DNA of 64,000 bases from Xanthobacteraceae bacterium (GTDB lineage: Bacteria; Pseudomonadota; Alphaproteobacteria; Rhizobiales; Xanthobacteraceae). How positions within the stretch are numbered: the stretch's first letter is position 1; each line of letters begins with the position of its first letter. The translations under genes and the position numbers were made by a program. Under the pieces are notes generated by a model. It was not told the DNA's origin, searched no databases, and saw only the letters and a program-made list of their open reading frames with translations. This document shows, one piece after another, positions 16,757 to 25,536 of this stretch. The stretch is from the NCBI GenBank assembly GCA_029266425.1, contig JAQSWY010000001.1, positions 62,001-126,000 of the forward strand. The letters run 5' to 3'.

Positions 16757-18298
16757 ATGCATCGACGTGATCTGCTGCGTGATCTCTTGGCCGGGGCCGC
16801 GCTGGTGCCCGGGCTGCTTGCAACCGGGTTCCCCCTGGGGGCCCTCATGCCGGGCACCGCGAATGCCCAAAATGCTCCCGGCTTCGATGCCCAGCTCGTC
16901 CGGCAGATGGCGAAGGATCTCGCCGCCAAGCCGTTCAAGCAGGGCGACCAGTCGCTGCCGAGCGTGATCGACAAGCTGAGCTACGACGATTACCGCAACA
17001 TCCGCTTCATCACCGAGCGCGCGCTGTGGCGCGGGCAGAAGCTGCCCTTCGAGGTGCAGTTCCTGCATCGCGGCTTCCTGTTCCGCGACCGCGTCGACAT
17101 CTTCGTGGTCGAGGAGGGCAAGGCGCAGAAGATTGCCTATTCGCCGGACCTGTTCCGCTTCGATCACGGGCTGGCGCGTCCCGATCCGAAGCTCGATCTC
17201 GGCTTCTCGGGCTTCCGCCTCCACGGCCCCATCAACCGGCCGGATTATTTCGACGAGATCGCGGTGTTCCAGGGCGCGAGCTATTTCCGCGCGGTGGCCA
17301 AGGGGCAGGTCTATGGCTCCTCGGCGCGCGGCCTCTCGATCAAGACCGGGGATTCCGGCGGCGAGGAATTCCCGCTCTTCAAGGCCTACTGGATCGAGCG
17401 CCCGCGCCCCGGCGTCGACTCCATCGTGGTGCACGCCTTGCTCGACAGCCCGAGCGCGAGCGCGGTGCACCGCTTCACCATCCGCCCCGGCGAGACCACG
17501 GTGATGACGGTGGAGATGAGCGTCTATCCGCGCGGCGACATCGACCAGGTCGGCCTCGCCTCGCTGACCAGCATGTTCCTGTTCGGCCCGAACGATCGCG
17601 ACGGCACCGACGATTTCCGCCCCGCGGTCTATGACGCGCAGGGGCTCGCGGTGTTCAACGGCAATGGCGAGCGGGTCTGGCGCCCGCTCACCAATCCGCG
17701 CCGGCTGCAGATCAGCACCTTCGTCACCTCCAATGTCCGCGGCTTCGGGCTGATGCAGCGCCAGCGCTCCTTCTTCGACTATCAGGACCTCGAGGCGCGC
17801 TACGAGAAGCGGCCGAGCATCTGGGTCGAGCCGATCGGCGACTGGGGCGAGGGCGCGGTGCAGCTGGTCGAGATCCCGACCAGGGAGGAGGTCCACGACA
17901 ACATCGTCACCTTCTGGCGGCCCAAGGACCCGCTGCGCAAGGGCGGCGAGTACAACTACACCTACCGCCTGCACTGGACCTGGGACACGCCGGATCGCGA
18001 GCCGATCGGCCGCTTCAGTGGGACCCGCACCGGCGGCTCGGCGGAGCGCCGGCTGTTCGTGCTCGACATTGTCGGCGAGACCATGAAGGGCCTCGCTCCC
18101 GAGGGCGTGGAGGCCAAGGTGTCGGCCAATGGCGGCGCGGTCTCCAATGTCGTGCTGCAGCCCAATCCGGACATCCAGGGGCAGCGTCTCTCCTTCGCGT
18201 TCGAGCCGAAGGGGGCGGAGGTGGCGGAGCTTCGCGCCGAGGTCCTTCGCGGCGACCAGCGGCTCACCGAGGCCTGGATCTATCGATGGACGCCGTAG
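16757..18298 (+). CDS. opgG: Glucan biosynthesis protein OpgG/MdoG (MdoD-like)
   Basis: A 513-residue periplasmic protein for osmoregulated glucan synthesis. The N-terminal MHRRDLLRDLLAGAA looks like a Tat signal, as in the OpgD paralogue, with cleavage near TANAQ. Family blocks include YDDYRNIRF, FEVQFLHRGFLF, YFRAVAKGQVYGSSARGL, TSMFLFGPNDR, WVEPIGDWGEGAVQLVEIPT and YRLHWTWD. It overlaps opgH by 13 nt. OpgG versus OpgD cannot be decided from the sequence, but there is only one such gene in the operon. Confidence 0.93.
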   Translation: MHRRDLLRDLLAGAALVPGLLATGFPLGALMPGTANAQNAPGFDAQLVRQMAKDLAAKPFKQGDQSLPSVIDKLSYDDYRNIRFITERALWRGQKLPFEVQFLHRGFLFRDRVDIFVVEEGKAQKIAYSPDLFRFDHGLARPDPKLDLGFSGFRLHGPINRPDYFDEIAVFQGASYFRAVAKGQVYGSSARGLSIKTGDSGGEEFPLFKAYWIERPRPGVDSIVVHALLDSPSASAVHRFTIRPGETTVMTVEMSVYPRGDIDQVGLASLTSMFLFGPNDRDGTDDFRPAVYDAQGLAVFNGNGERVWRPLTNPRRLQISTFVTSNVRGFGLMQRQRSFFDYQDLEARYEKRPSIWVEPIGDWGEGAVQLVEIPTREEVHDNIVTFWRPKDPLRKGGEYNYTYRLHWTWDTPDREPIGRFSGTRTGGSAERRLFVLDIVGETMKGLAPEGVEAKVSANGGAVSNVVLQPNPDIQGQRLSFAFEPKGAEVAELRAEVLRGDQRLTEAWIYRWTP

Positions 18299-20487
18299 CC
18301 AGGGACGCCGCGGCCACAACCGCCGCCACGAACGCTGCGGCCGAGCACGCCGCGCCGGCGCGGTCTCTTCCGCCAGCGCCTTCCATGCTCCCGGCCTTGC
18401 CGCCGGAAGCGCCCCTCGACATGCCGACCCGCTCGCTGCGCGATCCGGCAGTGCCGCCGCGCTTCAAGGCGCCGGGCGGGTTGTTCCTGCGCCGCGCCTT
18501 CGTCATCGGCGGCGCGGGCCTTCTCACCGTCGGCGCCGCCTATGAGATGTACAGGGTGCTCGAAGTCGGCGGGCTGACCGCGCTTGAAGGCATCGTGCTC
18601 AGCCTGTTCGTCATCCTGTTCGCCTGGATCGGCTTCTCCTTCACCAATGCGCTGGGCGGCCTGATGGCGGCGATGCGGCGGCAGGACGTGCTCGGCGTGC
18701 CGCTCGACGGCCCGCTGCCGCGGCTCGAGGCGCGCACCGCGCTGCTGATGCCGACCTATAATGAGGAGCCGGCGCGCGTGCTCGCCGGGCTCGAGGCGAT
18801 CCATGAGTCGCTCGCGGAGGCGGGTGCGCTCGACGCCTTCGATCTCTTCATCCTCAGCGACACCACCGATGCCGACATCTGGATTTCGGAGGAGGCCGGC
18901 TTCCTTGCGCTGCGCGCCCGCACGGGCGGGGAGGGGCGCATCTTCTACCGCCGCCGGCCGCGCAACACCGATCGCAAGGCCGGCAACATCGCCGAATGGG
19001 TGACCCGCTTCGGCGGGCGCTACGAGGCGATGCTGGTGCTCGATGCCGACAGCGTGATGACGGCCGACTGCATCGTGCGCATCGCCGCGGCCATGGAGAA
19101 GAACCCGCACGTCGGGATGATCCAGACCTTGCCGACCATCATCGGCGCCCGCAGCCTGTTCGCCCGGCTGCAGCAATTCGCCGGGCGGCTCTACGGCCCG
19201 CTCATCGCCTATGGCCTTGCCTGGTGGCACGGGCCGGACAGCAATTATTGGGGCCACAACGCGATTATCCGCACCCGCGCCTTCGCCGAATATGCCGGCC
19301 TGCCGCATCTTCACGGCCGCAAGCCGTTCGGCGGGCACATATTGAGCCATGATTTCGTCGAGGCCGCACTGGTGCGGCGCGGCGGCTGGGCGGTGCACAT
19401 GGTGCCATGGCTCCAGGGCAGCTACGAGGAAGGCCCACCCTCGCTGACCGACCTCGCCATACGCGACCGGCGCTGGTGCCAGGGCAACCTCCAGCACTCC
19501 GCGGTGCTGCCGGCGCGCGGGCTGCATTATGTCAGCCGGCTGCATCTCTTGACCGGCATCGGCTCCTACATCACTGCGCCGCTGTGGCTGATCATGCTGC
19601 TGGCCGGCCTGCTCACCGCGCTGCAGGCGCGCTTCGTGCCGCCGGATTATTTCCCGGCGCAATTCTCGCTGTTCCCGGCCTGGCCGGCGCAGGACCCGAT
19701 CCGCGCCGCCTGGGTGTTCGTCGGCACCATGGCGGTGCTGCTGCTGCCGAAGATCTTCGCCTATCTGGTCATGCTGTTCGACAGTGCGCGGCGCCGCGCT
19801 TTCGGCGGCGGCATCCGCGCTTTGTTCGGCCTCTTGGCCGAGACGCTGATCGCCGGCCTTGCGGCGCCGGTGATGATGGTGGCGCAGTCGGCCGCGGTCG
19901 CGAGCATCCTTGCGGGGCGCGATGGCGGCTGGCAGCCGCAGCGCCGCGGCGACGGCAGCGTGCCGATTGGCGACACCATGAAGCATTTCGCCCCGCACAC
20001 GCTCTTCGGCGTGGCGCTGGGCGCTGCGGCCTTGCTGATCTCGCTGCCGCTGTTCTTCTGGATGACGCCGGTGATCCTCGGCCTGCTGCTCGCCGTGCCG
20101 CTGGTGGTCTGGACCGGCGGGCGCGGGGCCGGGGAGGCGTTCCGGCGCATCGGCCTGCTGGCGACGCCGGAAGAGCGCGCGCCGCCCCGCGTGCTGCAAC
20201 GGGCGGGCGAGATCGCGGCCGAACTGGCCGAGGAGCTCACCTCCCGCGAAGCGGTGCGTCGGCTGGTGGACGAGCCCGAACTCCTCGCCGCGCACCGCGC
20301 CATGCTGCCGAATGACGGAGAGCGCCCGCGCGGCGACCATGGCGCCGAGCGGCTCATCGCCCGCGCCAAGGTCGAGGATGCCGGCAGCCTCGACGAGGCG
20401 CTCAGGGCGCTTACGCCGCGCGAGAAGAGCGCGGCCCTCGGCGATGGGGAGGCGCTGTCGCGGCTGATCGCGCTCGGCCGCGGGTGA
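18286..20487 (+). CDS. opgH: Glucans biosynthesis glucosyltransferase OpgH/MdoH
   Basis: A 733-residue inner-membrane family 2 glycosyltransferase that polymerises beta-glucan from UDP-glucose and passes it to the periplasm. The N-terminal ~65 residues are Ala/Pro-rich and cytoplasmic. The catalytic domain shows LMPTYNEEPARV, LDADS (about 251-255), a HDF motif in ILSHDFVEAA, and RRWCQGNL (about 394-401). Several C-terminal membrane segments follow. Its start lies inside opgG, so translation is coupled. Confidence 0.95.
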   Translation: MDAVARDAAATTAATNAAAEHAAPARSLPPAPSMLPALPPEAPLDMPTRSLRDPAVPPRFKAPGGLFLRRAFVIGGAGLLTVGAAYEMYRVLEVGGLTALEGIVLSLFVILFAWIGFSFTNALGGLMAAMRRQDVLGVPLDGPLPRLEARTALLMPTYNEEPARVLAGLEAIHESLAEAGALDAFDLFILSDTTDADIWISEEAGFLALRARTGGEGRIFYRRRPRNTDRKAGNIAEWVTRFGGRYEAMLVLDADSVMTADCIVRIAAAMEKNPHVGMIQTLPTIIGARSLFARLQQFAGRLYGPLIAYGLAWWHGPDSNYWGHNAIIRTRAFAEYAGLPHLHGRKPFGGHILSHDFVEAALVRRGGWAVHMVPWLQGSYEEGPPSLTDLAIRDRRWCQGNLQHSAVLPARGLHYVSRLHLLTGIGSYITAPLWLIMLLAGLLTALQARFVPPDYFPAQFSLFPAWPAQDPIRAAWVFVGTMAVLLLPKIFAYLVMLFDSARRRAFGGGIRALFGLLAETLIAGLAAPVMMVAQSAAVASILAGRDGGWQPQRRGDGSVPIGDTMKHFAPHTLFGVALGAAALLISLPLFFWMTPVILGLLLAVPLVVWTGGRGAGEAFRRIGLLATPEERAPPRVLQRAGEIAAELAEELTSREAVRRLVDEPELLAAHRAMLPNDGERPRGDHGAERLIARAKVEDAGSLDEALRALTPREKSAALGDGEALSRLIALGRG

Positions 20488-20526
20488 GGGCGGCAGCCGG
20501 CGAAGGAGAGCGGTGCGCTGCTTCAG

Positions 20527-20625
20527 CATCCTTCGAGGCTCGCTGCGCTCGCACCTCAGGATGAGGACGTTCTTCAAACACGACCTCATCGTGAGGTGCC
20601 GGCCAAGGGCCGGCCTCGAAGGATG
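20527..20625. repeat. PAL-B palindromic repeat, copy 2
   Basis: A full copy between opgH and the TauE gene, with central boxes CTCAGGATGAGG and CCTCATCGTGAGG. Confidence 0.85.
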
Positions 20626-20720
20626 CTCACGCAGGACGACTCGCTTCCCTCCGCAGGAAGTCGAACCCCGAATTCATTGATAGTGCGATAAACGGCGCGA
20701 TGCTCTAGAAGCAAGCCGCC

Positions 20721-21557
20721 ATGGACCTCTCCACGATTCCTCTCGACCAGATCGTCTGGCTGGTCGTCGCGCTTCTCGCGGCGGGCCTTGCCACGGGTAT
20801 TCTCGCCGGCTTGTTCGGCATTGGCGGCGGCGCCATCGTGGTGCCGGTGCTGTTCGAGGTCTTCACCATCATGGGCGTGCCGGAAGCCACGCGCATGCAC
20901 CTTGCCGTCGGCACCTCGCTCGCCATCATCGTGCCGACCGCGCTGCGCTCCTACATGGCGCATCGGGCACGAAGCGCGGTGCGCGCGGATGCGCTCCGGC
21001 GCTGGGCGGTGCCGCTGGTGATCGGCGTCATCGTCGGCGGCATGCTCGCCACCGTCTCGCCGGATCGGGTCCTGAAGCTCGCCTTCATCGCCTTTGCGGT
21101 GCTGATGTCGTTCAAGCTGCTGTTTGGCCGCGCTTCCTGGTCGCTCGGGGACGAACTGCCCGGGCCGTTGCTGATGAACACCTACGGCTTCGGCGTCGGC
21201 CTCGTCTCGCCCCTGATCGGGATTTCCGGCGGCGGCATAGCGAGCGTGATCCTCACCCTCTACAAGGTGCCGATCCACCAGGCGATCGCCACTTCCGCCG
21301 GACTCGGCGCGCTGATCGCGGTGCCAGGGACCATCAGCTACATCATCGGCGGCTGGCCGCATCTGGCCGAACTGCCGCCGCTCTCGCTCGGCTATGTCTC
21401 GCTGCCCGGGGCGCTGCTGGTCGGCGGCATCGCGACGCTGGCGGCGCCCTTGGGCGCGAAGCTCGCCCATGCCTTTACCAAGCGTCAGCTCGAGGTCGGC
21501 TTCGGGCTCTATCTGCTGATCGTGGGCGCGCGCTTCGTGGTGGGGTTGTTTTCATAG
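20721..21557 (+). CDS. TauE/SafE (TSUP) family sulfite/organosulfonate exporter-like permease
   Basis: The 278-residue protein has about eight membrane helices and the two TSUP repeats LATGILAGLFGIGGGAIVVP and FGVGLVSPLIGISGGGIASV. It probably exports a small sulfur-containing or organic anion. Substrates in this family are rarely predictable from sequence. Confidence 0.9.
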   Translation: MDLSTIPLDQIVWLVVALLAAGLATGILAGLFGIGGGAIVVPVLFEVFTIMGVPEATRMHLAVGTSLAIIVPTALRSYMAHRARSAVRADALRRWAVPLVIGVIVGGMLATVSPDRVLKLAFIAFAVLMSFKLLFGRASWSLGDELPGPLLMNTYGFGVGLVSPLIGISGGGIASVILTLYKVPIHQAIATSAGLGALIAVPGTISYIIGGWPHLAELPPLSLGYVSLPGALLVGGIATLAAPLGAKLAHAFTKRQLEVGFGLYLLIVGARFVVGLFS

Positions 21558-21580
21558 GACGCGGTCGCCGCAAAAACTAC

Positions 21581-21663
21581 GTCATCCCCGGCCTTGTGCC
21601 GGGGATCTCGGCCTCTGACGCACAGTCCGGAATCGGGATCCCCGGCACAAGGCCGGGGATGAC
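21581..21663. repeat. PAL-C palindromic repeat, copy 2
   Basis: Arms CCCCGGCCTTGTGCCGGGGATC and the facing CCCGGCACAAGGCCGGGG lie between the convergent TauE and protease genes. This is the GGCCTTGTGCC sub-type. Confidence 0.8.
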
Positions 21664-21687
21664 GTCGCGTGGTTGGTAAAACACCCG

Positions 21688-22416
21688 CTACTTCTCCACC
21701 GGCCGCGCCCGCATCACCAGCTTCTCGCCGCGTATCTCGAAGCTCTCCAGCCGCGACAGGAAGCTCATGCCGAGCAGGCTGTGCCTGAGCGTGCCGGGGC
21801 TCGCGACCAGCGCCGGCACCCGGCGCTCCTCGATGCTGCCGGCGATCGACACCTTGTCGAGCGACACCGAGGCAGCCTTGCCGCGGCCGTTCGCGGTGTC
21901 GATGGGGATGTCGTAGCGCAGGAATTCGACCGGCAGGCCGACCGCCCGCGCATCCTCCGGGGTCAGCACCACGCTGGAGGCCCCGGTGTCGACCAGCATC
22001 GGGATGCGGGTGTCGTTGACCTCGACGCGAATGTTGAAATCGCCGTCACGCGCCCGCGCCACCTCGATCGCCGGGCCCTCGGCATGGCTGAGCGGCACCG
22101 CATAGCCGGGAGCGATCTCGGCCAGCACCCGATAGGCCGCCGCGTGCAATTCGTAGCGATAGGTGTAGCCGACCGCCAGCACGCCGAAGATCAGGGCCCA
22201 GAGGAAGACGGCGCGGATCGCCTCGCCAAGCCGGCCATTGAAGGCGGCGACGACGCCGGCGCCGACCACCAGGCCGATTGCGCCATAGGCGACCAGCTGG
22301 GCGAAATCGCCGAGTGCGATGCCGGCGATCTCGCCATGCTGCGCATTGAAGGCGATCAGCCCGATGCCGGCGGCAAGGCCGACAATGACGATCCACATGA
22401 AGCGGTCGGAATTCAT
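21688..22416 (-). CDS. TIGR02281-type retropepsin-like aspartic protease, membrane-anchored
   Basis: The 242-residue protein has up to three N-terminal hydrophobic segments and a C-terminal retroviral-type protease unit with the active site MLVDTGASSVVLTPEDARAVG. The flap and later strands are recognisable (HSLLGMSFLSRLESF). ATG 22416 overlaps the DUF1289 stop (ATGA). These proteins are common beside cobalamin genes in this order; the substrate is unknown. Confidence 0.85.
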   Translation of the reverse strand: MNSDRFMWIVIVGLAAGIGLIAFNAQHGEIAGIALGDFAQLVAYGAIGLVVGAGVVAAFNGRLGEAIRAVFLWALIFGVLAVGYTYRYELHAAAYRVLAEIAPGYAVPLSHAEGPAIEVARARDGDFNIRVEVNDTRIPMLVDTGASSVVLTPEDARAVGLPVEFLRYDIPIDTANGRGKAASVSLDKVSIAGSIEERRVPALVASPGTLRHSLLGMSFLSRLESFEIRGEKLVMRARPVEK

Positions 22417-22622
22417 CGTGACGCGCTCCGGCTGCACGCGCTCACGCGCCGTCCGGCGGCCGCGAGGCGTGCGGGTAGTGTCGCCATGATGGCGCACCGC
22501 GTCGCCTCGTCCAGTGCGCCCCATGCGCCAATCTCCTCAAGGGTGCGTCCGCAGCCCGTGCACAGCCGGCCCGTCGGGTCGAGCGTGCAGATGCGGACGC
22601 AGGGTGTGGAGGCGGCACTCAT
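22413..22622 (-). CDS. DUF1289-domain protein
   Basis: This 69-residue protein has the DUF1289 cysteine pattern TPCVRICTLDPTGRLCTGC followed by R-TLEEIGAW. The four cysteines suggest a small metal-binding fold. It is translationally coupled to the protease gene and lies 20 nt after cobS. Confidence 0.85.
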   Translation of the reverse strand: MSAASTPCVRICTLDPTGRLCTGCGRTLEEIGAWGALDEATRCAIMATLPARLAAAGRRVSACSRSASR

Positions 22623-22642
22623 GAATCGCCTACGCAGCCTTC

Positions 22643-23419
22643 TCAGAATGGAGGGGCGAAGATAGTCAGCGCGAGCAGGAAGGCAATCTCCGCGAGATTG
22701 ATCGCCGCGCCCGCCACATCCCCGGTCTGCCCGCCATAAAGCCGCGCGGCAAGGCGCTGGACCCCATAGGTTGCAAAGCTTGCCGCGAGGATGGCGATGA
22801 TCAAGGCAGGGACGCCGAGGGACGGGATTACCAGCGCGGCACTTATCAAAATTGCCGCACCACCGGCCAGCAGCAGGCTGCGGCGGCCGGGCCTGCCGGC
22901 GCTGGCGGAGGTGCCGCCGGCGCGGGCCGCGGGCAAGGCGTGGAGCAGATGGAGCCCGGCGATACGGGAGGCGCAGGCCGCGGCGATGAGGCCGGCGGCG
23001 GCGTTCCACGGGCTCACATCGCTCAGCGCCTCGAGCGAGCCGACCCGCAGCAGGAGGCCGAGGATCAGCGCCAGCACGCCGAATGAGCCGATGCGGCTGT
23101 CCTTCATGATCTCCAGCCGCCGGGCGGGATAATAGCCGCCGAGGCTGTCGGCGGTGTCGGCGAGCCCGTCATCGTGGAGGCCGCCGGTGGCGGCGATCAT
23201 GGCGGCGATGGCGAGCGCGCCGGCGATGAGGCCGCCGAGATTGAGGGCGAGGGCGAGCAGCATCGAGAGCGCGCCGATCGCCCCGACCAGCGCGCCGACC
23301 AGCGGGAGAGCGGGGCCCATGGTGTCGATGTCGAACCCGCCCTCCGGCTCGCCCGGCACCGGCAGCCGGGTGAAGAAGCGCAGCGCCGCCGGCAGGCCGG
23401 TGAGGTAGGGGAGGTTCAT
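22643..23419 (-). CDS. cobS: Adenosylcobinamide-GDP ribazoletransferase CobS (CobV)
   Basis: The 258-residue integral membrane protein performs the last assembly step of cobalamin, joining adenosylcobinamide-GDP to alpha-ribazole. Signature regions are [52 protein letters not shown]-type blocks and several hydrophobic helices. It is near bluB and cobT, which supply the alpha-ribazole. Confidence 0.94.
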   Translation of the reverse strand: [258 protein letters not shown]

Positions 23420-23475
23420 TGGGTGAAGATCGCTGGTGGGGGGCAGTTTGGGAAGGGTGGGGTCCTCGGTGTGAA

Positions 23476-23573
23476 CATCCTTCGAGGCTCCGCTGTGCGG
23501 AGCACCTCAGGATGACGTTGTTCTTTAAAGACGAACCTCATCCTGAGGTGCCGCGAAGCGGCCTCGAAGGATG
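23476..23573. repeat. PAL-B palindromic repeat, copy 3
   Basis: A full copy between cobS and bluB with centre CACCTCAGGATGACG/CCTCATCCTGAGGTGC. Confidence 0.85.
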
Positions 23574-23602
23574 TTCAAGCAGGTGCTACTCCTGCGGGTG
23601 AG

Positions 23603-23632
23603 GTGGATGGCCGGGACGAGCCCGGCCATGAC
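23603..23632. repeat. PAL-C half copy
   Basis: Only the right half (GGCCGGGACGAGCCCGGCCATGAC) is present, immediately downstream of PAL-B copy 3 and touching the bluB 3' end. Confidence 0.7.
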
Positions 23633-23639
23633 TGCCTGC

Positions 23640-24281
23640 TCACCGCTCCAGCACCAGCTCGGCCGCCGGGATCCGGTGCTCCCACCCGGCGCGCTCCAGC
23701 TCCGGCACTTCGGAGGGCTCGCTCGGATAGCCGATGCACAGATAACCGACGAGGCGCCATTCCTCCGGGACCCCGAGCACCCGCGTCACCGCGGCCGGCT
23801 CCAGGATCGACACCCAGCCGACCCCGATCCCCTCGGCGGCGGCGGCGAGCCAGAGGGTGTGGATGGCGAGCACGGCGGAATAGGCCAGCGTCTCCGGCAT
23901 GGTGCCGCGCCCGAGGCCGGCACCAGCGGCGGGGTTGGCATCGACGAACACCGCCACATGCTCCGGCGCCTCGTCCATGCCGCTGAGCTTGAGCCGCGCA
24001 TAGAGGCTGGCGCGCTCGCCATACTGGTGAGAAAGCGCCTCGGCGTTGCAGGCTTCGAAGATGGCGCGCATGTCGGCGCGACGTTTCTCGTCGCGCACGC
24101 GGACGAAGCGCCAGGGCTGGCTGAGGCCGACGCTCGGCGCCGAGCAGGCGCGCTCGATCAGGGCCTGCAGCGTCTCCTCCGGCAGCTCCCGCCGCTCGAA
24201 GCGGCGCACGTCCCGGCGCCAATGGAAGAGCCGGTCGAGCTCCTCGCGGAAGCGCTCGCCGAACACCGGGTGCTCGACCAT
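23640..24281 (-). CDS. bluB: 5,6-dimethylbenzimidazole synthase BluB
   Basis: This 213-residue flavodestructase converts reduced FMN and O2 to 5,6-dimethylbenzimidazole, the lower ligand of B12. Diagnostic stretches are HWRRDVRRFERRELPEETL, APSVGLSQPWRFVRV, GTMPETLAYSAVLAIHTLWLAA and EGIGVGWVSILEP. It is divergent from cobT, with the two start codons 84 nt apart. Confidence 0.95.
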   Translation of the reverse strand: MVEHPVFGERFREELDRLFHWRRDVRRFERRELPEETLQALIERACSAPSVGLSQPWRFVRVRDEKRRADMRAIFEACNAEALSHQYGERASLYARLKLSGMDEAPEHVAVFVDANPAAGAGLGRGTMPETLAYSAVLAIHTLWLAAAAEGIGVGWVSILEPAAVTRVLGVPEEWRLVGYLCIGYPSEPSEVPELERAGWEHRIPAAELVLER

Positions 24282-24365
24282 GTCCTCGTCCTCCCTGCGG
24301 CATGGGGTTGCCTGCCCGCTTGTGCGGGTCTAACCGACACCGACCTTATCGACGAGAGTCCTACC

Positions 24366-25382
24366 ATGCATCGCGCCGCCACCGGCCTTCCGTTCGACGA
24401 TATCCGCCGCCTTCTCGCAGACATGCCGGGGCCGGACCTCGCCGCGCGCAAGGCGGCCGAGGAGCGGCAGGGCCAATTGGTGAAGCCCCCGGGGGCGCTC
24501 GGGCGGCTGGAGGAGATCGCGATCTTCCTCGCCGGCTGGCAGGGCAAGCCGATCCCGAATGTCATGCGCCCGACGGTCGCGGTGTTCGCCGCCACTCACG
24601 GCGTTGCCGCGCGCGGCGTCTCGCCCTATCCGCCCGAAGTGACGAAGCAGATGGTCGACACCTTCACCAACGGCAAGGCGGCGGTGAACCAGATCTGCGG
24701 CGTCTTCGGCGCTGGCCTCCGGGTGTTCGACCTCGCGCTCGATATCCCCACCCCGGACATCGTGGAACGGGACGCGCTCACCGAACCCGAATGCGCCGCG
24801 ACCATGGCCTTCGGCATGGAGGCACTGGCCGGCGAGCCGGACCTGCTGTGTCTCGGCGAGATGGGCATCGGCAACACCACGGTCGCTGCCGCGATCTATC
24901 ATGGCCTCTATGGCGGCACCGCCGGCGAATGGGTCGGCCCCGGCACCGGTTCCACCGGAGACGTGCTGGCGCGCAAGATTGCGGCGGTGGAGGCGGCGGT
25001 GGCGCGCTGCAAGGGGCAGCTCGACGATCCGCTCGAGGTGCTGCGCCGGCTCGGCGGGCGGGAAGTCGCGGCGATGGCCGGGGCCATCCTTGCCGCCCGC
25101 ATGCAGCGCGTGCCCGTGGTGCTGGACGGCTATGTCGTCACCGCCGCGGCAGCGGTGCTGCATGCCTTGAACCCGGCCTCGATCGACCATTGCCTCGCCG
25201 GCCACGTCTCCGCCGAGCCCGCCCACGCGCGGGTGCTGGAAAAGCTCGGCCTCGCGCCGATCCTCGATCTCGGCATGCGGCTGGGGGAGGGCTCCGGGGC
25301 GGCGCTGTCGATCGGGGTGATCAAGGCGGCGCTGGCCTGCCATTCCGGAATGGCGACGTTCGCCGAGGCCGGGGTGGGGTAG
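24366..25382 (+). CDS. cobT: Nicotinate-nucleotide--dimethylbenzimidazole phosphoribosyltransferase CobT
   Basis: The 338-residue enzyme activates dimethylbenzimidazole to alpha-ribazole phosphate. Motifs are KPPGALGRLEEIAIFLAGWQ, VFAATHGVAARGVSPYP, EMGIGNTTVAAAI, GPGTGSTGD and LGMRLGEGSGAALSIGVIK with the catalytic glutamate. ATG 24366 fits the family length; the frame is open far upstream across bluB but that part is antisense shadow. Confidence 0.96.
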   Translation: MHRAATGLPFDDIRRLLADMPGPDLAARKAAEERQGQLVKPPGALGRLEEIAIFLAGWQGKPIPNVMRPTVAVFAATHGVAARGVSPYPPEVTKQMVDTFTNGKAAVNQICGVFGAGLRVFDLALDIPTPDIVERDALTEPECAATMAFGMEALAGEPDLLCLGEMGIGNTTVAAAIYHGLYGGTAGEWVGPGTGSTGDVLARKIAAVEAAVARCKGQLDDPLEVLRRLGGREVAAMAGAILAARMQRVPVVLDGYVVTAAAAVLHALNPASIDHCLAGHVSAEPAHARVLEKLGLAPILDLGMRLGEGSGAALSIGVIKAALACHSGMATFAEAGVG

Positions 25383-25403
25383 GTCGTTCGGACCCCATTT
25401 GTT

Positions 25404-25502
25404 GTCATCCCGGCCGCAGCGAAGCGGAGAGCCGGGATCGCGTGACGTCCCGTGCAACACCATCCTACGATCCCGGCTCGGCCGTTGGCCGTCCGGGATG
25501 AC
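25404..25502. repeat. PAL-A palindromic repeat, copy 2
   Basis: A full copy 21 nt after cobT, between the convergent cobT and fic genes. Confidence 0.85.
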
Positions 25503-25536
25503 GCTTGATCGTATGGGAAAGAAGACAGGCGTGGCG

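Noticed and set aside
23571-24365. Upstream extension of the cobT frame
   Set aside because: It is the antisense of bluB, and CobT family length and start fit ATG 24366.
24282-24365. Cobalamin riboswitch between bluB and cobT
   Set aside because: The 84-nt gap is too short and no B12-box-like sequence was seen; the regions before cobS also show none.
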